From: Psychrosphaera haliotis
Lineage (GTDB): Bacteria; Pseudomonadota; Gammaproteobacteria; Enterobacterales; Alteromonadaceae
Direction of reading: 5' to 3'
NCBI RefSeq assembly: GCF_039523615.1
Contig: NZ_BAAAFQ010000004.1
Coordinates: 372,001 to 436,000 of the forward strand
DNA: 64,000 nucleotides
Below the pieces are notes generated by a model, which was given only the letters and a program-made list of their open reading frames with translations, was not told the origin of the DNA and did no database searches. Below are positions 17,892-25,235 of this stretch, one piece after another. The position numbers were made by a program, and so were the translations under genes. Numbering within the stretch: position 1 is the first letter of the stretch; the number at the start of each line of letters is the position of its first letter.

Positions 17892-19097
17892 TTAAATACT
17901 ACGAGTAGCAATACTAGGAGAAATGTTTGCCGCTTTAGTCGCTGGCATAACAACTGACAACAGACTTGCAATAAAAATAAATATCGCAGTGACAGCTACA
18001 TAAATAGAATTTAACGCTGGCATTGAGTAGCTCTCTAGTAACATCTGGCCCATTAAAATGGCAGCGACTGCTCCAAGTGCGATACCGAACACACAAATAA
18101 TGGCATTCTCAATCAAAAAGTATCTCACAATGTCTAATTTTCTGGCGCCAAGTGCACGCCGTGTGCCTATTTGTTTGGTGCGTTTATTAATATTAAATAC
18201 CGTCAAACCAAATATTCCAAGACCGGTTATAAGAACAAGTACAACGATAAGAGTAATTAACATGCGTAGCATTAAAATGTCTGACGAATTGTATTCTCGT
18301 TTATCGTCATCCATGCCTTGCACCCCAATAATAACTCGTTTGTTATGGTCTTGAATCATCAAGTCTTCAACCTGTCGCATGATGGCAGAACGCTGTTCGG
18401 GCTCAGTGCGAACGATGATTTTTTGAAACATAGATGCGCCTACAAATGGCATAATAGATACGTTGTCTGGCCTACTGTCTTTTAACCACGCACTCTTCAT
18501 TGGCTCAGTGATACCAATAATTTTCATCGGCGATACACCAAAGAAAACCGTTTGCCCTAAAGCATTGCCTTCAGGAAACAATTCTAAGCCCAAGGCTTTT
18601 GTAACCACAACAACTTCCGGAAACACGTCTCTGCTCTCAGATATAATAACTTCGTCTGGACGAAAGTTTCTGCCCTCTATTAAACTAATACCCAGCGTAT
18701 CTAGCGCGTTTTCATCGGATAAAAAGTACGACGTACGAACGTCTTGGCCGCCTTCCGTTGCCGGTGTTAGTCTTAATCCACCACCAGAGCCACTACCTGA
18801 CAAAGGCACAGCGTTAAACAATGCCGCATTCTTTACACCAGGAACGTTTCTCAGCATGGTTTCCGTTTCTTCAAACTTTTGAGAAAGATCGAGTTCTTTA
18901 TCAAACGTCATCGTCGTAAAACTGAATATTTCATCTTCCGGGTAACCCGTTTCTTGGGTTAAAAACTCAATTCTATCATTGGCAATAAATGAAGCATTGC
19001 TCACAATAGCTGTGGTTATAGCGATTTGAATCAGCAACATCACTGCGCCCGCCTTGGAGCGAAGCAATGAATTAAATATAGGTTTAATTTCTAACAT
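17892..19097 (-). CDS. MacB-like ABC transporter permease (second)
   Basis: Membrane subunit of a MacB/FtsX-type ABC system, 401 residues. One N-terminal membrane helix (about 18-38), a large periplasmic MacB_PCD-type domain with FLSDENALDTLGISLIEGR, then three C-terminal helices of the FtsX fold. The RRALGARKLDIVRYFLIENA motif of MacB permeases lies between them. Partner permease is 9 bases upstream, giving a heterodimer with one separate ATPase. Such systems usually move lipids, lipoproteins, peptides or drugs from the periplasmic face rather than across the inner membrane. The substrate cannot be read from the sequence. Confidence 0.88.
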   Translation of the reverse strand: MLEIKPIFNSLLRSKAGAVMLLIQIAITTAIVSNASFIANDRIEFLTQETGYPEDEIFSFTTMTFDKELDLSQKFEETETMLRNVPGVKNAALFNAVPLSGSGSGGGLRLTPATEGGQDVRTSYFLSDENALDTLGISLIEGRNFRPDEVIISESRDVFPEVVVVTKALGLELFPEGNALGQTVFFGVSPMKIIGITEPMKSAWLKDSRPDNVSIMPFVGASMFQKIIVRTEPEQRSAIMRQVEDLMIQDHNKRVIIGVQGMDDDKREYNSSDILMLRMLITLIVVLVLITGLGIFGLTVFNINKRTKQIGTRRALGARKLDIVRYFLIENAIICVFGIALGAVAAILMGQMLLESYSMPALNSIYVAVTAIFIFIASLLSVVMPATKAANISPSIATRSI

Positions 19098-19106
19098 GAT
19101 GAGCTC

Positions 19107-20420
19107 CTATTGCGTTTTTAAGTAAATAGCTGGTTGGGTTTTACAAACAAGCCATGCTGGGTACATTCCGGCAATGATACAGGCGCCAATTGCTATTGCA
19201 GGGGCTGTTAAAATCATCGTGAGATCCATGCCTGCTAGTTCTGCATATTGCTGACTCGTTACACGCACTCCCCATAGGCCAAATTGCGCGATGCCAATAC
19301 CAATCAATCCGCCTAATAAACCAAGTACTGACACCTCAACTAGATGCTGAAAAAATATCTGACGTTTGCTGGCGCCTAATGCTCTTCGCACACCAATCTC
19401 TGGCGCTCTACGTATAAACTTGCCAAGCAACAGTCCCAATATATTGGCTAAACACACGGCTAAAAACATAAAACTAAGTCCAACCAATATCTTGTTGTCC
19501 TCGGATACTACATTGTTGTATTCCATCCACTCATTCACGTCTTGTAAATTGAACTGAGGCACTTCGCGTGAATAACGACCTTTGGTTCCTTGCTCTGTTA
19601 AATAAGCAAACAAAAAGTCATGGTACTTTTGAACCTCTTTATCTGTTGGCAGTTCTGCCCAAAACTGCACCCAAAACATTTCAGACTGTAGCTGCCCTTC
19701 AAACGTTGTCACGCCCTCATGTTTCCAACCATTTGTATTGCCTCGGGTAACGAGTTGCATTGGCTCCCATAATGTAATGGGAATAAACAGTGGCTCAGGT
19801 GCATTAAAGGAACCATTGTTTAAGTCGTAATATTTGATATGGATATCCCAATTTTTAGTAACCCCTACAACCGTAAAAATAGTGTCGTCTAGATACATTT
19901 CTTTACCAACAGAGTTTTGTCCACCAAACAGTTTATCGTTAGTCTCTTCGTTTATAACAATCACTGACTCAGCTGCTTTTTCTTGCGTCAAAGTCCAAGA
20001 CGAACCGTAAATAAACTCCAAATCGAACATGCTAAAAAAGTCTTTGCCTGCCGCTCGAGCACTTGATAATGAAGGTTTAACGTCTTGATTATTCATATGG
20101 ACAGTAAACGCCGTGCGAATGGACGCCGTTTTTCGAACCGGTGTTTCAGCGTTGTGCAGAAACATGGCGTCTTTGTATGTCAATTGATATGGCACGTCAT
20201 CAGGTGTCCACCAGCTGTTACCATCATCAGTTGTATTAAGCTGCACTGCAAAAAGCTGATCACTTTTATGTGGGATAGGATCCATAGACATCATGTGATA
20301 AACCGACAAACTCGTCATCGTTATACCAATGCCAATAGCAATGGCGAGGATCATTAACGCCGATACTAACGGTGTCCGCTTTAAACTGCGCCAGCTAAGG
20401 TCTATATAATGAAGAAACAT
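19107..20420 (-). CDS. MacB-like ABC transporter permease (first)
   Basis: FtsX/MacB-type permease, 437 residues. N-terminal helix at about residues 17-40 (LVSALMILAIAIGIGITM), long periplasmic domain containing AGKDFFSMFDLEFIYGS, and three C-terminal helices with the signature RRALGASKRQIFFQHLVEVS. It starts 1 base after the ATPase stop and ends 9 bases before the second permease. The two permeases differ strongly in their periplasmic domains, so the transporter is an asymmetric heterodimer. TolC-type exit is possible through the adaptor of the same operon. Confidence 0.88.
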   Translation of the reverse strand: MFLHYIDLSWRSLKRTPLVSALMILAIAIGIGITMTSLSVYHMMSMDPIPHKSDQLFAVQLNTTDDGNSWWTPDDVPYQLTYKDAMFLHNAETPVRKTASIRTAFTVHMNNQDVKPSLSSARAAGKDFFSMFDLEFIYGSSWTLTQEKAAESVIVINEETNDKLFGGQNSVGKEMYLDDTIFTVVGVTKNWDIHIKYYDLNNGSFNAPEPLFIPITLWEPMQLVTRGNTNGWKHEGVTTFEGQLQSEMFWVQFWAELPTDKEVQKYHDFLFAYLTEQGTKGRYSREVPQFNLQDVNEWMEYNNVVSEDNKILVGLSFMFLAVCLANILGLLLGKFIRRAPEIGVRRALGASKRQIFFQHLVEVSVLGLLGGLIGIGIAQFGLWGVRVTSQQYAELAGMDLTMILTAPAIAIGACIIAGMYPAWLVCKTQPAIYLKTQ

Positions 20421-20421
20421 A

Positions 20422-21153
20422 TTACACCTCTGCTATCGACTGTTCGACTCGCGCTGATACCGAGTCTGAAGACTTATTTTGATACAAGGTAAAGTCAGCT
20501 AACTGACCATCAACGACCTGAATATTGCGAGGCGCTCGACGGGCTAGCTCCTGGTCATGGGTCACCATAATGATGGTGGAACCTTCCGTGTTTATATTTT
20601 CTAGTAACTCCATGACTTGACGTGCCATAAGGCTATCTAAGTTACCCGTTGGTTCATCCGCCAATAAAAAGCGTGGTTTGCCCGCTAAAGCTCTAGCAAT
20701 TGCAACTCGCTGTTGCTGACCGCCAGATAATTGTTGAGGTAAATGTTTGGCTCTGCTCGCTAACCCAACTTTTTCTAAACACTCTTCAATTCGAAGCTTA
20801 CGCTCAGCAGCTTTTATGCCTCGATAACGCAAAGGTACTTCAATATTTTCATATAAATTTAGGTCCGGGATCAGGTTAAAACCCTGAAAAATGAATCCAA
20901 TTTTTTGGTTTCTTAAATCCGCTCTCTCGTTATCGCTTAATGTACCAACGTTCACATCATCAAGCATAAACTCACCACTAGAAAACGGTTCCAACATGCC
21001 AGCAATATTCAAAAACGTTGTTTTACCTGAACCTGATGGCCCTGTTACTGCTATAAACTCGCCTTCCTTTACTTCTAGGTTAAAGTCACGAAGTGCGTGT
21101 GTTTGTACCTTTTCCGTTTGATATACTTTACTAATATTTTTCATGCTTAACAT
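20422..21153 (-). CDS. MacB/LolD-type ABC transporter ATP-binding protein
   Basis: Cytoplasmic ATPase, 243 residues. Walker A GPSGSGKT at about 38-45, Q-loop in FIFQGFNLIP, signature LSGGQQQRVAIARAL at about 141-155, Walker B FLLADEPTGNLDS and the H-loop MVTHDQELA. ADEPTGNLDS is the hallmark of the LolD/MacB/FtsE group. Encoded between the adaptor (76 bases upstream) and the first permease. Energises the two permeases at 17892 and 19107. Confidence 0.95.
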   Translation of the reverse strand: MLSMKNISKVYQTEKVQTHALRDFNLEVKEGEFIAVTGPSGSGKTTFLNIAGMLEPFSSGEFMLDDVNVGTLSDNERADLRNQKIGFIFQGFNLIPDLNLYENIEVPLRYRGIKAAERKLRIEECLEKVGLASRAKHLPQQLSGGQQQRVAIARALAGKPRFLLADEPTGNLDSLMARQVMELLENINTEGSTIIMVTHDQELARRAPRNIQVVDGQLADFTLYQNKSSDSVSARVEQSIAEV

Positions 21154-21229
21154 TGTTGTATTCCTTTCTATGTTTAACTGGTTTGCATCACAAGTTTCGT
21201 ATTTAACAAATTGATAACTCGTGCTTTTC

Positions 21230-22486
21230 TTAATTTAGTAAGAACGCATCCGCTTTACTGTATTCATCATAATTCGAGATAATAATTTCATCGCCGGCTG
21301 TTAATCCTGACAGGATTTCTACTTCTCGCATGCTTATTGCGCCAAGTTGGATATCTACTTTTGTGGCAATGCCGCCTTCAACCTTAAATGCGTAAAACCC
21401 ACCTGACTGCATAAAACTGCCACGGCGAACTTTCATTACATTCTTTTTGCTTTCTAAAAGTACTCTTGCTGATACTTGCTGGTTTTGGCGAATGCCACTA
21501 AGTTGTTGTTGATCAAACCGCACTCGAGCGGTAACTTGACGGTTTTTAACTTCAGGAGAAATTGCAGACAATTTGCCTAAAAAGGTTGTACCCGCAATAT
21601 TAATTTCAGCTTGCATACCAATACCAAGATCATTGGCGTAACTTTCTGCAACGTTTAGTTCAACCTCGTAAGCGCTTAAATCGACAAGCGTCATTAGCGC
21701 GTCATTCTTTTTGACTAGAGCTCGTTGTTGAACAATTAAATTACCAACTACACCTTTTACTGTCGCGAGTATGTTTAGGTCATTAATTTTACGTTTCAAC
21801 TCTTCTAGCACTAATGCTTGACGTGACACGGTACTTTTTGCACTGGCTAATTCAAACGCTAAACGCTCCTTGGCGATGCTAACTTCTTCTTTGGCGTGTC
21901 TTTGAGTCAATTCAGCCCTTGCTAAATCATCAACCGCTTTTTCAAAATCAATTTGGCTAATTAAATTACTCTTCATAGACGCATGTGCGCGACGATTTTC
22001 TCGTTGAGCGGCTTCTAAATCTACCTGAGCAATATCCAACAGTTTTGTTAATTGTAATGTTTGACTACGAGCATCTAACTCCTGACGAGCTAGCTCACCT
22101 TTGAGGCGTTCCATTTCTGAAGTTTCTTGTTTCAATTGGTTTGCAAGCTCAGGGCTATCTACCGTAGCAACAACTTGGCCTAGGCTTACTTCGTCACCAG
22201 CTTTTACCTTGAGTGAAACAAAACCCTGCTCTGGACTGTAAATTTGAGGCGCATTAGCAGCGACAATACGGCCATTTGAAACGATATCACGCACTAAGTC
22301 GCCCATTTCAACTTGAGCAATTTGCATTGATGAACGCTCAAAAGAATGACTGACCGAAGCGCCACCCACTAATGCTTTAACAACAAAAAAAATTAAGATA
22401 AGTGAAACGAGAATAATACCCGCAATTTTTTTTATGTTTGGCTTAGACTCAACAGCGACATCTTGTGCGCTCGTATCCTTAATCAT
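21230..22486 (-). CDS. Periplasmic adaptor (HlyD/MacA/RND-type membrane fusion protein)
   Basis: Membrane fusion protein that would link the ABC permeases to an outer-membrane channel. About 418 residues from ATG 22486, chosen because GGAG stands 8 bases upstream. A frame-consistent ATG at 22522 adds 12 residues but has GGAG only 1 base away. One membrane anchor (IAGIILVSLILIFFVVKAL), a lipoyl half-motif (EQGFVSLKVKAGDEVSLGQVV), a long helical hairpin at roughly residues 110-230 and the returning lipoyl/beta-barrel part (TVKGVVGNLIVQQRALV). First gene of the adaptor-ATPase-permease-permease-regulator-kinase unit, behind a sigma54 promoter. Confidence 0.9.
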   Translation of the reverse strand: MIKDTSAQDVAVESKPNIKKIAGIILVSLILIFFVVKALVGGASVSHSFERSSMQIAQVEMGDLVRDIVSNGRIVAANAPQIYSPEQGFVSLKVKAGDEVSLGQVVATVDSPELANQLKQETSEMERLKGELARQELDARSQTLQLTKLLDIAQVDLEAAQRENRRAHASMKSNLISQIDFEKAVDDLARAELTQRHAKEEVSIAKERLAFELASAKSTVSRQALVLEELKRKINDLNILATVKGVVGNLIVQQRALVKKNDALMTLVDLSAYEVELNVAESYANDLGIGMQAEINIAGTTFLGKLSAISPEVKNRQVTARVRFDQQQLSGIRQNQQVSARVLLESKKNVMKVRRGSFMQSGGFYAFKVEGGIATKVDIQLGAISMREVEILSGLTAGDEIIISNYDEYSKADAFLLN

Positions 22487-22551
22487 GTTTTCTGCTCCAT
22501 GGGCATGAATGACCTCATTCATGCTCCGTTTTAATATTTAATAACCATTTT

Positions 22552-22629
22552 TTGATAATCACTTGTTGATAATCTTTTTTGATAGCAATGTATTAATAAT
22601 CAAGTATTAAAAATCATGTTTTGATTAAC
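22552..22629. repeat. Degenerate 14-bp tandem repeat in the adaptor operon leader
   Basis: Six copies of a nonamer close to TTGATAATC begin at 22552, 22566, 22579, 22593, 22607 and 22621, a period of 13-14 bases. They lie between the sigma54 start site expected near 22666 and the adaptor start codon, so they would be in the mRNA leader. Function unknown. Confidence 0.65.
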
Positions 22630-22675
22630 GTAATGATTAGCTTATTAGCTAGTTGGTTAATTTGTAGGTAAAGTA

Positions 22676-22692
22676 TTGCGAGGAACATGCCA
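22676..22692 (-). promoter_or_regulatory. Sigma54 (-24/-12) promoter of the adaptor/ABC operon
   Basis: On the minus strand TGGCATGTTCCTCGCAA. The -24 GG and -12 GC are at the canonical 10-base separation and most flanking bases match TGGCACG-N4-TTGCA. Transcription would start near 22666, about 145-180 bases before the adaptor. Confidence 0.75.
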
Positions 22693-22741
22693 AAACATAA
22701 GTCGCTGTATTAAATGACAAAAAATAATTTTTCAAGAAATA

Positions 22742-22783
22742 AAAGTGTCCGCGGACAGTCTAAAGTGTCCGGGCGGACACTTT
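22742..22783. promoter_or_regulatory. Two palindromic enhancer sites for the sigma54 activator
   Basis: TGTCCGCGGACA (22746-22757) is a perfect palindrome. 22762-22783 is a second one, with 10-base arms AAAGTGTCCG / CGGACACTTT around GG. The left arms repeat 20 bases apart, two helical turns. They lie about 80-115 bases upstream of the expected sigma54 start, where enhancer sites of Fis-type activators usually are. GC-rich in an AT-rich stretch. The whole gene-free stretch 22523-22897 holds these sites, the promoter, the leader repeats and the parC terminator. Confidence 0.75.
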
Positions 22784-22813
22784 TAATGAGGTCGTTTTAA
22801 AGGGGTTAAAACA

Positions 22814-22844
22814 AAAAACCACAGAGTTTGCGCTCTGTGGTTTT
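22814..22844 (-). terminator. Intrinsic terminator after parC
   Basis: Arms AAAACCACAGAG / CTCTGTGGTTTT, loop 6, followed on the minus strand by a T-rich stretch. It shields the sigma54 control region from parC transcription. Confidence 0.85.
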
Positions 22845-22897
22845 ATAAGTCGACTTTAGTTTATCAACGTCGAATACTCTACTTTAAAGAGATCGTA

Positions 22898-25210
22898 TTA
22901 TGCCTCTGAAGCGCTATCTATATCACCAACGTCATTCACCATATCGTCACTTCCGCTTTTAACTTCAACTTCGACATAATCAACGCGTTGAAGCCCTCTA
23001 GGAAGCTTGCTACCTCTGCGGCCGCGCTCACCACGATAATGATCTACGTCTTTCGGTGTTAGCGTTAATTTGCGTTTACCAGCATGCAAAACAACATTCG
23101 CATTTTCCGGCACCACAACAATCTGGCTAACCACTTCTTCTCTGCTAGCGGCTCGAGCTGATGGTATGTTTATGATCTTGTTGCCTTTACCTTTAGCCAA
23201 TACTGGTAAGTCTTTTAGCGGGAAGACTAACATTCGACCTTCGTTAGATATTACCAGGCAGTCGTCATTTTCAATATTTTGCGTTGTTTTTGGCTCTAGT
23301 AACTTAGCTCCTGTCGGTAGCCTTACTAATGCTTTACCGGCTTTTTGTCGGGTCATCATATCGTCAAACTTACAAACAAAACCATAACCAGAGTCTGAGG
23401 AAATTAGATACTGTTGGTCGCTTCCAGCCATTAGTGTGTATTCAAGTGTTTCACCCGCCACTATACTAAAACGTCCGCTAAGTGGTTCGCCTTGGCTTCT
23501 TGCCGATGGCAGTGAGTGTGCGTCTGCGCTGAAACTTCTGCCCGAACTATCAATAAAGACCACCGGCTGATTACTCTTACCTTTGGCTGACGACTTAAAG
23601 CCATCACCCGCTTTATAGCCTAGTTTCTCAGGCTCAACATCATGACCTTTGGCACAACGTCCCCAGCCTTTCTCTGATAAAACAACAGTAACTGATTCAC
23701 TTGGTACTAGGTCTTTAGCTGAAATAGCCTTTGCTTCACTTCTTACTACAATTGGCGAACGTCTGTCGTCACCATAGGATTCAGCATCGGCGGCGAGCTC
23801 TTTCTTAATTAAATTGTTTAATTTTGTATTTGAACCTAACAAGCTTTGTAATTGATCGCGTTCTTTCGCTAATTCAGCTTGTTCCGCTCTAATCTTAACT
23901 TCTTCAAGCTTGGCTAACTGACGTAACTTAATTTCAAGGATGGCTTCCGCTTGTGTATTTGATAAACCAAAGCGCTCCATCAATTCTTGTTTAGAGTGCT
24001 CTTCAGTTCGAATAATATCAATGATTTCATCAATGTTTAAGAACGCAACTAATAGGCCTTCAAGTATGTGAAGTCGAGCTAATACTTTGTCTAAACGGTA
24101 TTGTAAACGACGAGTGACAACGCCTCGGCGATACTCAATCCACTCTGTTAGAATTTGTTTCAAACCTTTTACTTTCGGTAAACCATCTAAACCAAGCATG
24201 TTTAGGTTTACTCGATAGCTTTTTTCCAAATCTGTTGATGCAAATAAGTGCTGCATAACTTGTTCAACATCAACTCTATTTGAGCGAGGAACAATAACAA
24301 TTCTAGTTGGATTTTCGTGGTCAGATTCATCGCGCAAGTCCGTTACCATAGGTAACTTTTTAGCCTGCATTTGCGCTGCAATTTGCTCTAAAACTTTACC
24401 ACCTGATACTTGATGCGGCAGTGCGTTAATAACAATGTCACCGCTTTCTTCAACAAACGTAGCGCGCATTTTTATGCTGCCTTTGCCTGTTTCATATATC
24501 TTTGCGATATCCGCACTTGGCGTGATAATTTCAGCTTCAGTTGGATAATCTGGGCCTTTAACATATTCCATCAATTGTGGAAGTTCAGTCTTAGGCTCTT
24601 TAAGTAAGTGAATACACGCTTGCGCTACTTCTCTTATATTATGAGGCGGTATATCAGTAGCCATACCAACAGCAATACCGGTAATGCCGTTTAGAAGTAT
24701 ATGGGGCAGTCGTGCTGGTAAGGTAACGGGCTCTTTCATTGTGCCGTCAAAGTTAGGTTGCCACTCAACGGTGCCCTGGCCTAATTCAGACAGCAAAACT
24801 TCAGATACTTTTGATAAACGAGCTTCGGTATAACGCATAGCAGCAAATGATTTAGGATCATCTGCCGCACCCCAGTTACCTTGTCCGTCTACTAATGGGT
24901 AACGATAAGAGAATGGCTGTGCCATCAGCACCATTGCTTCATAACAAGCACTATCACCATGCGGATGATATTTACCTAATACGTCACCAACGGTTCTAGC
25001 TGACTTCTTATATTTAGCCGTTGCTGATAAACCTAACTCAGACATTGCATATATGATGCGACGTTGTACTGGTTTTAAACCATCACCGATATGCGGCAAT
25101 GCGCGATCCATGATTACGTACATGGAATAATTTAAATAGGCATCCTCTGTAAAGCGTCTCAACGGTAATTGTTCAATACCGTCACTGCTGATGCTAATCG
25201 CCTCTGTCAT
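22898..25210 (-). CDS. parC: DNA topoisomerase IV subunit A
   Basis: Breakage-reunion subunit of topoisomerase IV, which decatenates daughter chromosomes. 770 residues, close to E. coli ParC (752). Catalytic Tyr is Y127 in AAMRYTEARLS. The quinolone region reads HPHGDSACYEAM with Ser87 and Glu91 at the positions of E. coli Ser80 and Glu84, so no classical resistance change is present. The GyrA-like beta-propeller tail holds repeated blocks such as GRMLVFPLKDLPVLAKGKGN. Downstream of the degenerate-GGDEF gene by 25 bases and in the same direction as parE; the three are probably co-transcribed. Confidence 0.97.
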   Translation of the reverse strand: MTEAISISSDGIEQLPLRRFTEDAYLNYSMYVIMDRALPHIGDGLKPVQRRIIYAMSELGLSATAKYKKSARTVGDVLGKYHPHGDSACYEAMVLMAQPFSYRYPLVDGQGNWGAADDPKSFAAMRYTEARLSKVSEVLLSELGQGTVEWQPNFDGTMKEPVTLPARLPHILLNGITGIAVGMATDIPPHNIREVAQACIHLLKEPKTELPQLMEYVKGPDYPTEAEIITPSADIAKIYETGKGSIKMRATFVEESGDIVINALPHQVSGGKVLEQIAAQMQAKKLPMVTDLRDESDHENPTRIVIVPRSNRVDVEQVMQHLFASTDLEKSYRVNLNMLGLDGLPKVKGLKQILTEWIEYRRGVVTRRLQYRLDKVLARLHILEGLLVAFLNIDEIIDIIRTEEHSKQELMERFGLSNTQAEAILEIKLRQLAKLEEVKIRAEQAELAKERDQLQSLLGSNTKLNNLIKKELAADAESYGDDRRSPIVVRSEAKAISAKDLVPSESVTVVLSEKGWGRCAKGHDVEPEKLGYKAGDGFKSSAKGKSNQPVVFIDSSGRSFSADAHSLPSARSQGEPLSGRFSIVAGETLEYTLMAGSDQQYLISSDSGYGFVCKFDDMMTRQKAGKALVRLPTGAKLLEPKTTQNIENDDCLVISNEGRMLVFPLKDLPVLAKGKGNKIINIPSARAASREEVVSQIVVVPENANVVLHAGKRKLTLTPKDVDHYRGERGRRGSKLPRGLQRVDYVEVEVKSGSDDMVNDVGDIDSASEA

Positions 25211-25235
25211 TACCTGTACCTTCTCTGTCTTCTTA

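Noticed and set aside
24410..24607. Frames on the plus strand inside parC, parE and other large genes
   Set aside because: Codon shadows without conserved motifs or ribosome sites.
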